64,000 bases of DNA. Origin: Mycobacterium sp. MYCO198283 (GTDB taxonomy: Bacteria; Actinomycetota; Actinomycetes; Mycobacteriales; Mycobacteriaceae). Location: the NCBI RefSeq assembly GCF_021213805.1, contig NZ_JAJQJI010000002.1, positions 1 to 64,000 on the forward strand, written 5' to 3'. The first letter of the stretch is position 1; the number at the start of each line of letters is the position of its first letter. The position numbers and the translations under genes were made by a program. This document shows positions 28,253 to 41,004 of this stretch, piece by piece. Under the pieces are notes generated by a model, which ran no database searches, was not told the origin of the DNA, and worked only from the letters and a program-made list of their open reading frames with translations.

Positions 28253-28926
28253 CCGAGGCGCCCGACACCGCGACCGACGCCGAGGTGATCGGCGTGCGCC
28301 GGGGCATGTTCGGCGCCACCGGCAGCGGTGACACGTCCGGCTACGGCCGGCTGGTGCGGGAGGTCGCGCTGCCGGGCAGCTCACCGCGGCCCTACGGCGG
28401 CTACTTCGACGACGTCGTGGACGCACTCGGCGAGGCGCTGGGCGCCGAGGTGTTCGCTGCCGCCGTGGAACGTGTGGTCGTCTTCCGCGGCGAGCTGACG
28501 CTGCACGTCCGGCGCGGGCACCTGGTCGAGGCCGCCCGCACGCTGCGCGATGCGCTGCGATTCGAGCTGTGCCTCGGGGTGTCCGGCGTGCACTACCCCG
28601 ACGAATCCGACCGCGAATTGCACGCCGTGTATCCGCTGATGTCGATCACGCACAACCGGCGTCTCCGGCTCGAGGTGGCGGTGCCGGACGCCGATCCGCA
28701 TGTGCCGTCGCTGTTTTCGGTGTACCCGACCACCGACTGGCACGAGCGGGAGACCTACGACTTCTTCGGCATCGTCTTCGACGGGCATCCGGCGCTGGCG
28801 CGCATCGAGATGCCCGACGACTGGGTGGGACATCCGCAGCGCAAGGACTATCCGCTTGGCGGCATCCCGGTCGAGTACCACGGCGCGTCGGTGCCGCCGC
28901 CGGACGAGCGACGGGCTTACCGCTGA
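28249..28926 (+). CDS. nuoC: NADH-quinone oxidoreductase subunit C
   Basis: This is a 225-residue peripheral-arm subunit with the family signature [18 protein letters not shown] and the ending [13 protein letters not shown]. It helps form the quinone chamber with NuoD. GTG 28249 overlaps the nuoB stop (GTGA), and its last base is the first base of nuoD. nuoC and nuoD are separate here, unlike the fused NuoCD of enterics. Confidence 0.97.
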   Translation: MTEAPDTATDAEVIGVRRGMFGATGSGDTSGYGRLVREVALPGSSPRPYGGYFDDVVDALGEALGAEVFAAAVERVVVFRGELTLHVRRGHLVEAARTLRDALRFELCLGVSGVHYPDESDRELHAVYPLMSITHNRRLRLEVAVPDADPHVPSLFSVYPTTDWHERETYDFFGIVFDGHPALARIEMPDDWVGHPQRKDYPLGGIPVEYHGASVPPPDERRAYR

Positions 28927-30221
28927 TGGGCGCCGACACCGTCGTCATGGTCGGCGGCCAGGACTGGGACACCGTGGTCGCCGCGGCGGCCGAGTCCGGT
29001 GCCGGCGAACGCATCGTCGTGAACATGGGCCCGCAGCACCCGTCCACCCATGGCGTGCTGCGGCTCATCCTGGAAATCGACGGCGAGACCATCACGCAGG
29101 CGCGCTGCGGAATCGGCTACCTGCACACCGGAATCGAGAAGAACCTCGAATACCGGAACTGGACGCAGGGCGTCACCTTCGTCACGCGCATGGACTATCT
29201 GTCGCCGTTTTTCAACGAGACGGCCTACTGCCTCGGTGTGGAGAAACTCCTCGGCGTCACCGACGAGATCCCGGAGCGCGCCACGGTGATCCGGGTGTTG
29301 CTGATGGAGCTGAACCGGATCTCCAGCCACCTCGTCGCGCTGGCGACCGGCGGCATGGAACTCGGCGCGATGTCGGCGATGTTCTTCGGGTTCCGCGAGC
29401 GCGAGGCGGTGCTGAGTGTGTTCGAGACCATCACCGGCCTGCGGATGAACCACGCCTACATCCGCCCCGGCGGCCTGGCGGCGGATCTGCCGGACGAGGC
29501 GATACCGCAGCTTCGCGAACTGCTGCGCACCATGCCCGGCCGGCTGCGCGACCTCGAAGACCTGTTGCGGGAGAACTACATCTGGAAGGCGCGCACCCGA
29601 GACGTCGGCTACCTCGATCTCGCGGGCTGCATGGCGCTGGGCGTCACCGGGCCGGTGCTGCGCTCCACCGGGCTGCCGCACGACCTGCGGCGCGCTCAAC
29701 CGTACTGCGGCTACGAGCACTACGAGTTCGACGTGATCACCGACGACGGCTGCGACTCCTACGGCCGCTACCTGATCCGCGTGCTGGAGATGCGCGAGTC
29801 GCTGAAGATCGTCGAGCAGTGTCTCGACCGGCTTGCGCCGGGGCCGGTGATGATCGCCGACGGCAAGCTCGCGTGGCCGGCCGACCTGACATTGGGCCCC
29901 GACGGCCTGGGCAATTCGCCAGAACACGTCGCCAAGATCATGGGCGGGTCGATGGAGGCGCTGATCCACCACTTCAAGATCGTCACCGAGGGCATCCGGG
30001 TGCCGGCGGGGCAGGTATACGTCGCGGTCGAATCGCCGCGCGGCGAGCTCGGGGTCCACCTGGTCAGCGACGGCGGCACGCGGCCGTACCGGGTGCACTT
30101 CCGCGATCCGTCGTTCACGAATCTGCAAGCGGTGGCGGCGATGTGCGAGGGCGGCATGGTCGCCGACGCCATCGCGGCGGTCGCGTCGATCGACCCGGTG
30201 ATGGGTGGGGTGGACAGGTGA
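28926..30221 (+). CDS. nuoD: NADH-quinone oxidoreductase subunit D
   Basis: This is a 431-residue protein related to the large subunit of NiFe hydrogenases. The signature [20 protein letters not shown] holds the quinone-interacting His, and [11 protein letters not shown] and [11 protein letters not shown] follow. ATG 28926 overlaps nuoC by one base. Complete, with no anomaly. Confidence 0.98.
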   Translation: MGADTVVMVGGQDWDTVVAAAAESGAGERIVVNMGPQHPSTHGVLRLILEIDGETITQARCGIGYLHTGIEKNLEYRNWTQGVTFVTRMDYLSPFFNETAYCLGVEKLLGVTDEIPERATVIRVLLMELNRISSHLVALATGGMELGAMSAMFFGFREREAVLSVFETITGLRMNHAYIRPGGLAADLPDEAIPQLRELLRTMPGRLRDLEDLLRENYIWKARTRDVGYLDLAGCMALGVTGPVLRSTGLPHDLRRAQPYCGYEHYEFDVITDDGCDSYGRYLIRVLEMRESLKIVEQCLDRLAPGPVMIADGKLAWPADLTLGPDGLGNSPEHVAKIMGGSMEALIHHFKIVTEGIRVPAGQVYVAVESPRGELGVHLVSDGGTRPYRVHFRDPSFTNLQAVAAMCEGGMVADAIAAVASIDPVMGGVDR

Positions 30222-31048
30222 GTGTCCCGCTGACGCTCGGGCCGCGGCCCGACGAACCGACGCCGCCGATCACGGCCGGACCGCGGCGCTACCCCGAGGA
30301 CGTGACGGCGCGGCTGCGCGAGGAGGCGGGCGCGATCATCGCCCGCTATCCCCGCGCGCGGTCGGCTCTGCTCCCGCTGCTGCACCTGGTGCAAGGCGAG
30401 GACGGCTATCTCACCCCGGCCGGGATCGCTTTCTGCGCAACGGAATTGGACCTGTCACCCGCCGAGGTGACGGCCGTCGCGACGTTCTACTCCATGTACC
30501 GCCGCACCCCGACGGGCGAATACCTCGTCGGCGTCTGTACCACCACGCTGTGCGCGGTGATGGGCGGCGACGCCGTCCTCGAAGCGCTGGAGAACCACCT
30601 GGGCATCGCCGTGGGCGGCACCACCGACGACGGGATGGTGACGCTCGAGCACGTCGAGTGCAATGCCGCCTGCGACTACGCGCCGGTGGTGATGGTGAAC
30701 TGGGAGTTCTTCGACAACCAGAATCCCGCCACGGCGCGGCAACTGGTCGACGACCTGCGCGCCGGCAACCCGGTGGCGCCCACCCGAGGCTCGGCGCTGT
30801 GCACGTTCCGGCAGACCGCCCGGGTGCTCGCGGGGATCGTCGCGCCCGCGGACACCGCGTGGCAACCCGGCGGCCCGACCGTCGCCGGGCTCGATGTCGC
30901 CCGCGCGCAGGGGATGTCGGCGCCGCGGACCGACCAGCCGCCGCAGCCGCGCGACGAGCCGGTCGCGTCGGCCGCCGATGCGGTACGCGACCAGCGCGCT
31001 CCGGCACCGTCGGAGCAGGTGCCGCCGAACGGGAACGGGCAGCGCTGA
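30218..31048 (+). CDS. nuoE: NADH-quinone oxidoreductase subunit E
   Basis: This is a 276-residue protein with a thioredoxin-like 2Fe-2S domain. The four Cys ligands are in [13 protein letters not shown] and [11 protein letters not shown]. It carries an extra C-terminal tail of about 60 Pro/Gln-rich residues after the domain, typical for mycobacteria. GTG 30218 overlaps the nuoD stop, with a second GTG two codons on. It ends one base into nuoF. Confidence 0.97.
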   Translation: MSVPLTLGPRPDEPTPPITAGPRRYPEDVTARLREEAGAIIARYPRARSALLPLLHLVQGEDGYLTPAGIAFCATELDLSPAEVTAVATFYSMYRRTPTGEYLVGVCTTTLCAVMGGDAVLEALENHLGIAVGGTTDDGMVTLEHVECNAACDYAPVVMVNWEFFDNQNPATARQLVDDLRAGNPVAPTRGSALCTFRQTARVLAGIVAPADTAWQPGGPTVAGLDVARAQGMSAPRTDQPPQPRDEPVASAADAVRDQRAPAPSEQVPPNGNGQR

Positions 31049-32364
31049 TGGCGACTTCGCTGACGCCGGTGCTCAGCCGCTACTGGGACGACCCGGACTC
31101 GGCGGCGCTCGACACCTATCGCCGCCACGGTGGTTACCGCGCGCTCGACACAGCGCTGGCCATGGCGCCCGACGACGTCATCGCGCTGGTGAAGGAGGCG
31201 GGTCTGCGCGGCCGGGGCGGTGCGGGCTTCCCGACGGGACAGAAGTGGTCCTTCATCCCGCAAGGAGATTCCGGCGCGGCGGCCAAGCCGCACTACCTGG
31301 TGGTGAATGCCGACGAATCCGAACCCGGGACGTGCAAGGACATCCCGCTCATGATGGCCACGCCGCACGCGCTGGTCGAGGGCGCGATCATCGCCGCGTA
31401 CGCGATCCGGGCGCACCACGCGTTCATCTATCTGCGGGGCGAGGTGGTGTCGGTGCTGCGGCGGCTGCAGATCGCGGTGGCCGAGGCGTACGCCGCGGGC
31501 TATCTGGGCCGCGACATCGGCGGCTCGGGCTTCGACCTCGAGCTGGTGGTGCACGCCGGTGCCGGCGCCTACATCTGCGGCGAGGAGACCGCCCTGCTCG
31601 ATTCGCTGGAGGGCCGCCGCGGCCAACCCCGGCTGCGACCGCCGTTCCCCGCGGTCGCCGGGCTGTACGCCTGCCCGACCGTGGTCAACAACGTCGAGTC
31701 CATCGCCAGCGTGCCGCCGATCGTGCGCCACGGCGTCGACTGGTTCCGGTCGATGGGCAGCGAGAAGTCGCCGGGGTTCACGCTGTACTCGCTGTCGGGG
31801 CACGTCACCCGGCCCGGCCAGTACGAGGCGCCGCTGGGCATCACGCTGCGCGAGCTGCTCGACCACGCCGGCGGCGTGCGGGCCGGCCACCAGCTCAAGT
31901 TCTGGACGCCGGGCGGGTCGTCGACGCCGCTGCTGACCGCCGAACACCTCGACGTGCCGCTCGACTACGAGGGCGTGGCCGCCGCGGGGTCGATGCTCGG
32001 CACCAAGGCGCTGCAGATCTTCGACGAGACCACCTGTGTGGTGCGGGCGGTGCGGCGGTGGACGCAGTTCTACGCCCACGAGTCGTGCGGCAAGTGCACG
32101 CCGTGCCGCGAGGGCACGTACTGGCTCACCCAGATCTACGCCCGGCTCGAATCGGGTGAGGCGTCGGCGGCGGATCTCGACACGCTGCTCGACGTGTCAA
32201 ACGCCATCCTCGGCAAGTCGTTCTGCGCGCTCGGCGACGGCGCCGCGAGCCCTATCGTCTCGTCCGTCACATACTTCCGCGACGAGTACCTCGCCCACCT
32301 CGACGGCGGGTGCCCATTCGACCCGTACGCCTCGATGCTCGGCGAGGAGGTGGCGCACGCATGA
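31048..32364 (+). CDS. nuoF: NADH-quinone oxidoreductase subunit F
   Basis: This is a 438-residue NADH-oxidising subunit. FMN/NADH-binding [30 protein letters not shown] and the N3 cluster ligands [15 protein letters not shown] plus a later Cys ([11 protein letters not shown]) are all present. ATG 31048 overlaps nuoE by one base and the end overlaps nuoG by four. Confidence 0.98.
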   Translation: MATSLTPVLSRYWDDPDSAALDTYRRHGGYRALDTALAMAPDDVIALVKEAGLRGRGGAGFPTGQKWSFIPQGDSGAAAKPHYLVVNADESEPGTCKDIPLMMATPHALVEGAIIAAYAIRAHHAFIYLRGEVVSVLRRLQIAVAEAYAAGYLGRDIGGSGFDLELVVHAGAGAYICGEETALLDSLEGRRGQPRLRPPFPAVAGLYACPTVVNNVESIASVPPIVRHGVDWFRSMGSEKSPGFTLYSLSGHVTRPGQYEAPLGITLRELLDHAGGVRAGHQLKFWTPGGSSTPLLTAEHLDVPLDYEGVAAAGSMLGTKALQIFDETTCVVRAVRRWTQFYAHESCGKCTPCREGTYWLTQIYARLESGEASAADLDTLLDVSNAILGKSFCALGDGAASPIVSSVTYFRDEYLAHLDGGCPFDPYASMLGEEVAHA

Positions 32365-34739
32365 CGCTCGCCGAGGAGGACACCGGCGTCGAGCTGGTGT
32401 CGCTGTCCATCGACGGCCACCGGATCAGCGTCCCGAAGGGCACGTTGGTGATCCGGGCCGCCGAGCTGATGGGCGTCTCCATCCCGCGGTTCTGCGACCA
32501 TCCCCTGCTCGAGCCCGTCGGCGCCTGCCGGCAGTGCCTGGTGGAGGTCGAGGGTCAGCGCAAACCGCTGGCGTCGTGCACCACGACGGTCACCCCGGAC
32601 ATGGTGGTGCGCACCCAACTCACCTCGGAGATCGCCGACCGGGCGCAGCGCGGAGTGATGGAGTTGCTGCTGATCAACCATCCGCTCGACTGTCCGGTGT
32701 GCGACAAGGGCGGCGAGTGCCCGCTGCAGAACCAGGCGATGTCCCACGGCCGCAGCGACTCCCGCTTCACCGACGTCAAGCGCACCTTCCCCAAGCCGAT
32801 CAACCTGTCGTCGCAGGTGCTGCTCGACCGCGAGCGCTGCGTGCTGTGCGCGCGGTGCACCCGGTTTGCGAACCAGATCGCCGGCGACCCGTTCATCGAG
32901 CTGCTGGAACGCGGTGCCCTACAACAGGTCGGCATCGCGGGCACCGAGCCGTTCGACTCCTACTTCTCGGGCAACACCGTGCAGATCTGCCCCGTCGGGG
33001 CGCTGACCGGGACCGCCTACCGGTTCCGGGCCAGGCCGTTCGATCTGGTGTCGACGCCGAGCGTCTGCGAGCACTGCGCCTCGGGCTGCCCGCAGCGCAC
33101 CGACCACCGCCGCGGAAAGGTGCTGCGCCGGCTCGCAGGTGACGACCCCGAGGTCAACGAGGAGTGGAACTGCGACAAGGGCCGCTGGGCGTTCGCCTAC
33201 GCCGGCCTGGGCGACCGGATCACCACGCCGCTCATCCGGGACCGCGACGGCGGCCAGCGGCCGGCGTCGTGGTCGGAGGCGGTGGCGGTCGCGGTGCGGG
33301 GGCTGGCCGCGGCGGTGGGTCGCGCCGGGGTGCTGGTCGGCGGCCGCGCCACGCTCGAGGACGCCTACGCCTACGCCAAGTTCGCCCGAGTCGTGCTGCG
33401 CAGCAACGACATCGACATGCGCAGCCGCGCCGCCGGCGACGAGGAGGCGCAGTTCCTGGCCGCCGCGGTGGCGGGCCGTCCCATGGCGGTGACGTACGCC
33501 GACGTGGAGCGTGCGCCCGCGGTGCTGCTCGCTGGGTTGGAGCCGGAGGACGAGTCGCCGATCGTATTCCTGCGGCTGCGGAAAGCGGTGCGGCGCAACG
33601 GGCTTCGCGTGCTGTCGGTGGCGCCGTTCGCGAGCCTCGGGCTGACGAAGCTGGCGGGCACCCTGATCGCCGCGCTGCCGGGCGGGGAGGCCGCCGCCAT
33701 CGACGCGCTGTCCGGCGAGCCGGCATTGTCGGCAGCCGGGGCGGTGATCCTCGCCGGTGAGCGGTTGGCCACCAGCCCCGGCGCGCTGTCGGCGGTGCTG
33801 CGGCTGGCCTCGGCGACGGGCGCGCGGGTGGCCTGGGTGCCGCGGCGGGCCGGCGAGCGGGGCGCGCTGGAGGCCGGCGCGCTGCCGAACCTGCTGCCCG
33901 GCGGACGGCCGGTGACCGATGCGGCCGCGCGGGCGCACGTGGCCGCCGCCTGGCACGTCGACGAGCTGCCGGCCGGCATGGGACGCGACACCGCAGGCAT
34001 CCTTACCGCCGCGGCGGACGGAACGCTGGGCGCGCTGCTCGTCGGCGGCGTGGAACTCGACGACCTGCCCGACCCCGCCGCGGCCGCGGCCGCGCTGGAC
34101 GCCGCGCCGTTCGTCGTCAGCCTCGAGCTGCGACGCAGCGCCGTCACCGACCGCGCCGACGTCGTCTTCCCGGTCGCCCCCGTGACCGAGAAGGCCGGCA
34201 CTTTCCTTGACTGGGAGGGGCGACCGCGTCGGTTCGAGGCGGCGCTGCCGCCGAACGCCACCGCCGACGCCCGGGTGCTGGCGGCGCTGGCCGACGAGGC
34301 CGGCGTCGACCTGGGCCTGCGGGACGCCGCCGGCGCCCGCGCGGAGCTCGCGGCGCTGGGCACCTGGGCCGGAACGCGCGCGCCGGCGCCCGAGATGCCG
34401 GCGGCCGAGCCGCCCGCGGCCGGTCCCGGCGAGGCGCTGCTGGCGACGTGGCGGCTGCTGCTCGACCGCGGCCGGCTGCAGGACGGCGAACCGCACCTGG
34501 CGGGGACGGCGCGCCCCGCGGTGGCCCGGCTGTCGGCAGCCACGGCCGCCGAGATCGGCGCCGTCGAGACCGTCACCGTCAGCACGGCGCACGGCTCGTT
34601 GACGCTGCCGCTGCAGATCACCGCGATGCCCGACCGCGTGGTGTGGGTGCCGGGCAATTCGCCGGGCTCGTCGGTGTATCCGGTGCTGCGGGCGACGGCA
34701 GGCGCGGTCGTGCGCGTCAGCTCCGGGAGCCCGTCGTGA
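32361..34739 (+). CDS. nuoG: NADH-quinone oxidoreductase subunit G
   Basis: This is a 792-residue subunit. Cluster ligands appear in order: a ferredoxin-like 2Fe-2S ([12 protein letters not shown] and the Cys in LASCTTT), [17 protein letters not shown], and [19 protein letters not shown] motif with a later Cys in EWNCDKGRW matches the extra N7 site. The C-terminal molybdopterin-oxidoreductase-like domain of about 500 residues is strongly Ala-rich and lacks cofactor function in the family. Confidence 0.97.
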   Translation: MTLAEEDTGVELVSLSIDGHRISVPKGTLVIRAAELMGVSIPRFCDHPLLEPVGACRQCLVEVEGQRKPLASCTTTVTPDMVVRTQLTSEIADRAQRGVMELLLINHPLDCPVCDKGGECPLQNQAMSHGRSDSRFTDVKRTFPKPINLSSQVLLDRERCVLCARCTRFANQIAGDPFIELLERGALQQVGIAGTEPFDSYFSGNTVQICPVGALTGTAYRFRARPFDLVSTPSVCEHCASGCPQRTDHRRGKVLRRLAGDDPEVNEEWNCDKGRWAFAYAGLGDRITTPLIRDRDGGQRPASWSEAVAVAVRGLAAAVGRAGVLVGGRATLEDAYAYAKFARVVLRSNDIDMRSRAAGDEEAQFLAAAVAGRPMAVTYADVERAPAVLLAGLEPEDESPIVFLRLRKAVRRNGLRVLSVAPFASLGLTKLAGTLIAALPGGEAAAIDALSGEPALSAAGAVILAGERLATSPGALSAVLRLASATGARVAWVPRRAGERGALEAGALPNLLPGGRPVTDAAARAHVAAAWHVDELPAGMGRDTAGILTAAADGTLGALLVGGVELDDLPDPAAAAAALDAAPFVVSLELRRSAVTDRADVVFPVAPVTEKAGTFLDWEGRPRRFEAALPPNATADARVLAALADEAGVDLGLRDAAGARAELAALGTWAGTRAPAPEMPAAEPPAAGPGEALLATWRLLLDRGRLQDGEPHLAGTARPAVARLSAATAAEIGAVETVTVSTAHGSLTLPLQITAMPDRVVWVPGNSPGSSVYPVLRATAGAVVRVSSGSPS

Positions 34740-35980
34740 CCTATCCCGACCTTTCGGCGTTCGGCCGCGACCCGTGGTGGCTGCTGTTGGCCAAGGCCGT
34801 CGCCGTATTCGCGTTCTGCCTGCTGACGGTCCTGGTGGCGATCCTCATCGAGCGAAAAGTGCTCGGGCGCATGCAGATGCGGTACGGGCCGAACCGGGTG
34901 GGCCCCCACGGCCTGCTGCAGAGCCTCGCCGACGGGGTGAAGCTGGCGCTCAAGGAGGGCCTCATTCCCGCGGGGGTCGACAAGCCCATCTACCTGCTGG
35001 CGCCGGTCATCTCGGTGATCCCGGCGATCATGGCGTTCGCGGTGATCCCGTTCGGGCCGATGGTCAGCGTGTTCGGGCACTCGACGCCGCTGCAGCTGAC
35101 CGATCTGCCGGTCGCGGTGCTCTACATCCTGGCGGTCACCTCGATCGGCGTGTACGGCATCGTGCTCGCCGGCTGGGCGTCGGGCTCCACCTATCCGCTG
35201 CTGGGCGGACTGCGGTCCAGTGCGCAGGTGATCTCCTACGAGATCGCGATGGGGTTGTGCTTCGCGGCGGTGTTCCTCTACGCGGGCAACATGTCGACGT
35301 CGGGCATCGTGGCCGCGCAGCGACACCTCTGGTACGTCGTGCTGCTGCTGCCGTCGTTCCTCATCTACCTCACGTCGATGGTCGGTGAGACCAACCGCGC
35401 GCCGTTCGACCTACCCGAAGCCGAGGGCGAACTGGTCGGCGGCTTCCACACCGAATACTCGTCGCTGAAGTTCGCGATGTTCATGCTCGCCGAATACGTC
35501 AACATGACCACGGTCTCGGCGCTGGCGACCACGCTGTTCCTCGGCGGCTGGCAGGCGCCGTGGCCGCTGAGCCTGTGGGACGGCGCCAACTCCGGCTGGT
35601 GGCCGGTGCTGTGGTTCCTGGTCAAGGTGTGGGGTTTCCTGTTCCTGTTCTTCTGGCTGCGCGCCACGCTGCCGCGGCTGCGCTACGACCAGTTCATGGC
35701 GCTGGGCTGGAAGGTGCTCATCCCGGCGTCGCTGGTGTGGATCATGACCGTCGCGGTCGTGAAGACGCTGCGCGCCCAGGGCTACGACCGCTGGTCGGTG
35801 GTCTTCCTGCTCGCCGGGGTGGCGCTGGCGGCAGCACTCGCGGCGTATCTGGCGAAAGCGTTGCGGCGCAGCACCATTAAGCCCCCGCCCGTGCGCGCAG
35901 ACTTCCCCACGCCGCCGCTGCCTACCCCGCCCACGACCACGACCACCACCACCACCACCAAGGAGCCCGCCGATGTCTAG
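34736..35980 (+). CDS. nuoH: NADH-quinone oxidoreductase subunit H
   Basis: This is a 414-residue membrane subunit with eight helices that forms the quinone entry channel. It shows [37 protein letters not shown] and [20 protein letters not shown] 34736 overlaps nuoG. The C-terminus has an unusual hydrophilic tail with about nine Thr in a row (ACC repeats), absent from enteric NuoH; it overlaps nuoI by 8 bases. Confidence 0.97.
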   Translation: MTYPDLSAFGRDPWWLLLAKAVAVFAFCLLTVLVAILIERKVLGRMQMRYGPNRVGPHGLLQSLADGVKLALKEGLIPAGVDKPIYLLAPVISVIPAIMAFAVIPFGPMVSVFGHSTPLQLTDLPVAVLYILAVTSIGVYGIVLAGWASGSTYPLLGGLRSSAQVISYEIAMGLCFAAVFLYAGNMSTSGIVAAQRHLWYVVLLLPSFLIYLTSMVGETNRAPFDLPEAEGELVGGFHTEYSSLKFAMFMLAEYVNMTTVSALATTLFLGGWQAPWPLSLWDGANSGWWPVLWFLVKVWGFLFLFFWLRATLPRLRYDQFMALGWKVLIPASLVWIMTVAVVKTLRAQGYDRWSVVFLLAGVALAAALAAYLAKALRRSTIKPPPVRADFPTPPLPTPPTTTTTTTTTKEPADV

Positions 35981-36512
35981 GTTGCGCGACGCGCTGGCGG
36001 GGTTCGGCGTCACGTTCACGACGATGTTCAAACGCCCGATCACCGAGCAGTATCCGGACGTCAAGCCGCCCACCGCGCCCCGCTACCACGGCCGCCACCA
36101 GCTGAACCGCTACGCCGACGGGCTCGAGAAGTGCATCGGCTGCGAATTGTGCGCCTGGGCGTGCCCGGCCGACGCCATCTACGTCGAAGGCGCCGACAAC
36201 ACCGACGCCGAGCGCTACTCCCCCGGTGAGCGCTACGGCCGCGTCTACCAGATCAACTACCTGCGCTGCATCGGCTGCGGATTGTGCATCGAGGCATGTC
36301 CCACCCGCGCGCTCACCATGACCAACGACTACGAGCTCGCCGACGACAACCGCGCCGATCTGATCTACGGCAAGGACGAGCTGCTCGCCCCGCTGCAGCC
36401 GGGCATGACCGCGCCGCCGCACCCCATGGCCGAGGGCAGCGTCGACGAGGACTACTACCGCGGCGCCATCAGCGCCGACGGGCTGACCGTGCGCCCGGAG
36501 GCGGCGCGATGA
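35973..36512 (+). CDS. nuoI: NADH-quinone oxidoreductase subunit I
   Basis: This is a 179-residue ferredoxin-like subunit with two 4Fe-4S clusters: [17 protein letters not shown] and [17 protein letters not shown]. It passes electrons to NuoB. It overlaps nuoH by 8 bases and nuoJ by 4 bases. Confidence 0.98.
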   Translation: MSRLRDALAGFGVTFTTMFKRPITEQYPDVKPPTAPRYHGRHQLNRYADGLEKCIGCELCAWACPADAIYVEGADNTDAERYSPGERYGRVYQINYLRCIGCGLCIEACPTRALTMTNDYELADDNRADLIYGKDELLAPLQPGMTAPPHPMAEGSVDEDYYRGAISADGLTVRPEAAR

Positions 36513-37267
36513 CCGCGACGATGCTCGCCGCCGACGCGGCGACGCGCACGTCGACCGCGGAGGCGGTGGCGTTCTGGGTGCTCGCCGCGATCGCGGTCAC
36601 CGCCGCCATCGGCGTCGTCGCCGCCCCGAAGGCCGTCTACTCGGCGCTTTGCCTGGCGTCCGGCATGATCGCGCTCGCGGTGCTCTACATCGCGCAGGAT
36701 GCGCTGTTCCTCGGCGTGGTGCAGGTGGTCGTCTACACCGGCGCGGTGATGATGCTGTTCCTGTTCGTGCTCATGCTGGTGGGCGTCGACAGCTCGGACT
36801 CGCTCGTCGAGACCATCCGCGGTCAGCGGGTGGCCGCCGTCGTCGCCGGCGTCGGCTTCGGGCTGCTGCTCGTCGCCGGCATCGGCACGATGTCGACCGC
36901 CGGCTTCACCGCCGGGCCCGGCGACGCCAACGGTGGAGACAACGTCGAAGGGCTCGCGGCGCTGATCTTCACCCGCTACCTGTGGGCGTTCGAGGTGACC
37001 AGCGCGCTGCTCATCACCGCCGCGCTCGGCGCCATGGTGCTCGCCCACCGCGAGCGCTTCGACCGGCCCAAGACGCAGCGCGAGCTCGCGGTCGAGCGGT
37101 TCGCCGCGGGCGGCCATCCGACACCGCTGCCCGCACCGGGCGTGTACGCCCGCCGCAACGCGGTCGACACCCCTGCCCGGCTGCCCGACGGCAGCGACGC
37201 CCCGCTGTCGGTGAGCGCGACGCTGCGGCCCCGCCCCGCCGCCGAGGCGGACGGTCACCGGCCGTGA
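36509..37267 (+). CDS. nuoJ: NADH-quinone oxidoreductase subunit J
   Basis: This is a 252-residue membrane subunit with five helices, including the conserved [20 protein letters not shown]. It takes part in coupling redox energy to proton pumping. The C-terminal tail of about 70 residues is hydrophilic and Arg/Pro-rich, longer than in E. coli. Overlaps nuoK by 4 bases. Confidence 0.96.
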   Translation: MTATMLAADAATRTSTAEAVAFWVLAAIAVTAAIGVVAAPKAVYSALCLASGMIALAVLYIAQDALFLGVVQVVVYTGAVMMLFLFVLMLVGVDSSDSLVETIRGQRVAAVVAGVGFGLLLVAGIGTMSTAGFTAGPGDANGGDNVEGLAALIFTRYLWAFEVTSALLITAALGAMVLAHRERFDRPKTQRELAVERFAAGGHPTPLPAPGVYARRNAVDTPARLPDGSDAPLSVSATLRPRPAAEADGHRP

Positions 37268-37563
37268 ATCCCCAGAACTATCTCTACCTGTCGGCGCTGC
37301 TGTTTTGCATCGGCGCCGCCGGAGTGCTGTTGCGGCGCAACGCCATCGTCATGTTCATGTGCGTCGAGCTGATGCTCAACGCCGCCAACCTCGCGTTCGT
37401 CACGGGCGCCCGGCTGCACGGCGAGCTCGACGGCCAGGTCGTCGCGTTCTTCACGATGGTGGTCGCCGCCTGCGAAGTGGTCGTCGGGCTCGCGATCATC
37501 ATGAGCATCTTTCGCACCCGCCGCTCCGCTTCGGTGGACGACGCCAACCTGCTGAAGCACTGA
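37264..37563 (+). CDS. nuoK: NADH-quinone oxidoreductase subunit K
   Basis: This is a 99-residue subunit with three helices. [16 protein letters not shown] holds the conserved Glu in helix 2, and [14 protein letters not shown] the second Glu, both needed for proton transfer in the family. GTG 37264 start overlaps nuoJ. Confidence 0.97.
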   Translation: MNPQNYLYLSALLFCIGAAGVLLRRNAIVMFMCVELMLNAANLAFVTGARLHGELDGQVVAFFTMVVAACEVVVGLAIIMSIFRTRRSASVDDANLLKH

Positions 37564-37564
37564 C

Positions 37565-39448
37565 ATGACCGGACTGCTCTGGCCGCTGCTCGCGCTGCCC
37601 GCCGCGGGCGCGGCGGTCCTGCTGCTGGGCGGCCGGCGCACCGACCGCTGGGGGCACCGGCTGGGCTGCGCGGCCGCACTCGGCGCGTTCGTCGTCGGCG
37701 CCGTGCTGTTCGCCGAGCTGCTGGGCCGCCCCGCCGAGGGCCGGGTGATCGACCAGCGGCTCTTGCGCTGGGTGCCGGTCGCGCAACTGCAGGTCGACTT
37801 CGGGTTGCGTCTCGACGCGCTGTCGGTGTGCTTCGTGTTGCTGATCACCGGTGTCGGATCGCTGATCCACCTCTACTCGGTCGGCTATATGAGAGAAGAC
37901 GCCGGTCGCCGACGGTTCTTCGCCTACCTCAACCTGTTCCTCGCGGCGATGCTGCTGCTGGTGCTCGCCGACAACTTCCTCGGCCTGTACCTCGGGTGGG
38001 AGGGCGTCGGCCTGGCGTCGTACCTGCTGATCGGCTTCTGGTCGCATAAACCGTCGGCGGCCACCGCCGCGAAGAAGGCGTTCGTGGTCAACCGCGTCGG
38101 CGACATCGGCCTGGCGGTCGCGTTGATGGTGATGTTCGCCGCGGTCGGAAGTGTCAGCTTCAGCGGTGTGTTCGGCGCGGCGCCGGCGATGGACGAGGGC
38201 ACGCTGAACCTGCTCGGGCTGCTGTTGCTGCTGGCGGCGTGCGGCAAGTCGGCGCAGGTGCCGCTGCAATCATGGCTGGGCGACGCGATGGAGGGCCCCA
38301 CACCGGTCTCCGCGCTGATCCACGCCGCAACCATGGTCACCGCGGGCGTGTACCTGATCGTGCGCTCCGGCCCCGTCTTCGATCTGGCGCCGGTGGCGCA
38401 GCTCGCCGTGGTGACCGTCGGGGCGGTGACGTTGCTGTTCGGCGCAATCGTCGGCTGCGCGAAAGACGACATCAAGAAGGCGCTTGCGGCGTCCACGATG
38501 TCGCAGATCGGCTACATGGTGCTGGCCGCCGGTCTCGGCCCGGCCGGCTACGCCGTGGCGATCATGCACCTGCTGACCCACGGCTTCTTCAAGGCCGGGC
38601 TGTTCCTGGGCGCCGGCTCGGTGATGCACGCGATGGCCGACGACACCGACATGCGCCGCTACGGCGACCTGCGCCGGGTGCTGCCGGTGACCTTCGCGAC
38701 GTTCGGGCTCGGCTATCTGGCGATCATCGGCGTACCGCCGTTCGCGGGCTTCTTCTCCAAGGACGCCATCATCGAAACCGCCTTCGCCGCGGGCGGAGTC
38801 AAGGGCTGGCTGCTGGGCGGGGCGGCGTTGGTCGGCGCCGGGCTCACCGCCTTTTACATGACGCGGGTGATGCTGCTGACCTTCTTCGGCGACCGCCGTT
38901 GGGACACGCACCACCATCCCCACGAGGCGCCGGCCATCATGACCTGGCCGATGATCCTGCTGGCCGTCGGCTCGGTGGCCGCCGGCGGGGCGCTGGCGGT
39001 CGGCGGCACGCTGTCGCACTGGCTGGAACCCGTGGTGGGCAGCGCCGAGAGCCACCCGACGATCCCGGTATGGGCGATGACGGTGGTGACGCTGAGCGTC
39101 GTGGCGGTCGGCGTGATCGTCGCCTACCGCGCCTACGCCGCCCGCCCGGTGCCAAAGACCGCGCCGACCGACGTGTCGGCGGTGACGGTGGCGGCGCGGC
39201 GAGACCTCTACGGCGACACGGTCAACGAGCAGGTGTTCATGCGACCGGGCCAACGCCTCACCGCCGGTCTGGTGACCTTCGACGACCGCGGGATAGACGG
39301 CGTCGCCACCGGGTTGGCGGCCCTCGTCGGACGCGGGTCGGACTGCCTGCGGCAGCTGCAAACCGGGTTCGCGCGGTCCTACGCGCTGGCGATGCTCGCG
39401 GGCACGGTGCTGGTGGTCGGCGCGCTGGTGGCGGTGGGCACGTGGTGA
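37565..39448 (+). CDS. nuoL: NADH-quinone oxidoreductase subunit L
   Basis: This is a 627-residue antiporter-like proton-pumping subunit. Conserved Glu in [16 protein letters not shown], Lys in [20 protein letters not shown] and a long C-terminal helix region are visible. It is the farthest membrane subunit of complex I. It starts one base after nuoK and overlaps nuoM by GTGA. Confidence 0.98.
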   Translation: MTGLLWPLLALPAAGAAVLLLGGRRTDRWGHRLGCAAALGAFVVGAVLFAELLGRPAEGRVIDQRLLRWVPVAQLQVDFGLRLDALSVCFVLLITGVGSLIHLYSVGYMREDAGRRRFFAYLNLFLAAMLLLVLADNFLGLYLGWEGVGLASYLLIGFWSHKPSAATAAKKAFVVNRVGDIGLAVALMVMFAAVGSVSFSGVFGAAPAMDEGTLNLLGLLLLLAACGKSAQVPLQSWLGDAMEGPTPVSALIHAATMVTAGVYLIVRSGPVFDLAPVAQLAVVTVGAVTLLFGAIVGCAKDDIKKALAASTMSQIGYMVLAAGLGPAGYAVAIMHLLTHGFFKAGLFLGAGSVMHAMADDTDMRRYGDLRRVLPVTFATFGLGYLAIIGVPPFAGFFSKDAIIETAFAAGGVKGWLLGGAALVGAGLTAFYMTRVMLLTFFGDRRWDTHHHPHEAPAIMTWPMILLAVGSVAAGGALAVGGTLSHWLEPVVGSAESHPTIPVWAMTVVTLSVVAVGVIVAYRAYAARPVPKTAPTDVSAVTVAARRDLYGDTVNEQVFMRPGQRLTAGLVTFDDRGIDGVATGLAALVGRGSDCLRQLQTGFARSYALAMLAGTVLVVGALVAVGTW

Positions 39449-41004
39449 GCGGCATCGGCTGGCTCAGCGCGCTGTGGGCGGTGCCGCTCGCGGGCGCGGT
39501 CGTCGTCATCGGGCTGCCCGCCGCCGCGCGGCGCCTGGCGCGCTACGCCGGGCTGGCGGTCTCGGTCGTGGTGCTGGCGATTGCGGTGCTGCTCGCGGTG
39601 CGCTTCGACCCGGCCGGCCCGCAGTACCAGTTCGTCGAGGACCTGCCGTGGATCCCGTCGTTCGGCACCGGCTACCGCCTCGGCATCGACGGCATCGCGT
39701 TGGCGCTGGTCGTGCTGACCGCCGTGCTGGTGCCGCTGCTGCTGATCGCCGGCTGGCGCGACGGCGGCGAGCGCGCCCGCTCGGTTCACGGCTACGTCGC
39801 GCTGATCCTCGCGGTCGAGGGCATGGTGCTCATCTCGCTGACGGCGCTCGACGTGCTGCTGTTCTACGTGTTCTTCGAGGCGATGCTCATCCCGATGTAC
39901 TTCCTGATCGGCGGCTACGGGTGGTCGGCGTCGCGCGACCGTTCCAAGGCGGCGGTGACGTTCCTGCTGTACAACCTGTTCGGCGGTCTCGTCATGCTCG
40001 CCGCGGTCATCGGGCTCTACGTCGTGACCGCCGGCAGCGACGCCTTCACCGCCGGCACGTTCGACGTCCGCGCCATCGTCGCGGCGGTGCGGAGCGGGCA
40101 GCTCGCGATCGACCCGGCCGTGGCGAACCTGCTGTTCTGCGGGTTCCTGTTCGCGTTCGCGATCAAGGCGCCGCTGTGGCCGTTCCACCGCTGGCTGCCC
40201 GACGCCGCCGTGGAAGCCACCCCGGCGACCGCGGTGCTGATGATGGCCGTCGTCGACAAGGTCGGCACCTTCGGCATGCTGCGCTACTGCCTGCAGCTCT
40301 TTCCCGACGCCGCGACGACCTTCCGGCCGCTGGTGATCACGCTCGCCGTGATCGGCATCCTCTACGGCGCGGTCGTCGCGATCGGCCAGACCGATGTGAT
40401 GCGGCTGATCGCCTACACGTCGATCTCGCACTTCGGGTTCATCATCCTCGGCATCTTCGTCATGACCAGCCAGGGCCAGGCCGGCTCGACGCTGTACATG
40501 GTCAACCACGGCATCTCCACCGCGGCGCTGTTCCTGATCGCCGGATTCCTGGTATCGCAACGGGGATCGCGGGCGATCAGCGCCTTCGGCGGTGTCCAAC
40601 AGGTGGCGCCGGTGCTGGCCGGCACCTTTCTCGTCGCGGGCCTGGCCACGCTGTCGCTGCCCGGCCTCGCGCCGTTCATCAGCGAATTCCTGGTGCTCAT
40701 CGGCACGTTCACGCGCTATCCCGCGGTCGCCGTGGTCGCCGCCGGCGCACTGGTGCTGTCCGCCGTGTACATCCTGTGGCTGTACCAGCGGATGATGACC
40801 GGACCCGTCGCCGACGGCAACGAGCGGCTACATGACCTGCGGCCCCGCGAGATGGCCGTCGTCGCACCGCTGCTCGCGCTGCTGCTGGTGCTCGGGCTCT
40901 ATCCGAAGGTCGCGCTCGACGTCATCGACCCCGCGGTCGGCCACACCATGACCACCGTCGACATGACCGACCCGCCGCCCCGGATCGCCCAGGAGGGTCG
41001 CTGA
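39445..41004 (+). CDS. nuoM: NADH-quinone oxidoreductase subunit M
   Basis: This is a 519-residue antiporter-like subunit. [20 protein letters not shown] with the conserved Glu, [20 protein letters not shown] with Lys and [13 protein letters not shown] are present. Pumps protons in the membrane arm. Overlaps nuoN by one base. Confidence 0.98.
   Translation: MSGIGWLSALWAVPLAGAVVVIGLPAAARRLARYAGLAVSVVVLAIAVLLAVRFDPAGPQYQFVEDLPWIPSFGTGYRLGIDGIALALVVLTAVLVPLLLIAGWRDGGERARSVHGYVALILAVEGMVLISLTALDVLLFYVFFEAMLIPMYFLIGGYGWSASRDRSKAAVTFLLYNLFGGLVMLAAVIGLYVVTAGSDAFTAGTFDVRAIVAAVRSGQLAIDPAVANLLFCGFLFAFAIKAPLWPFHRWLPDAAVEATPATAVLMMAVVDKVGTFGMLRYCLQLFPDAATTFRPLVITLAVIGILYGAVVAIGQTDVMRLIAYTSISHFGFIILGIFVMTSQGQAGSTLYMVNHGISTAALFLIAGFLVSQRGSRAISAFGGVQQVAPVLAGTFLVAGLATLSLPGLAPFISEFLVLIGTFTRYPAVAVVAAGALVLSAVYILWLYQRMMTGPVADGNERLHDLRPREMAVVAPLLALLLVLGLYPKVALDVIDPAVGHTMTTVDMTDPPPRIAQEGR

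Noticed and set aside
33371..35326. 651-residue minus-strand ORF
   Set aside because: It is antisense to nuoG and nuoH, and its long open frame follows from the high-GC codon pattern.
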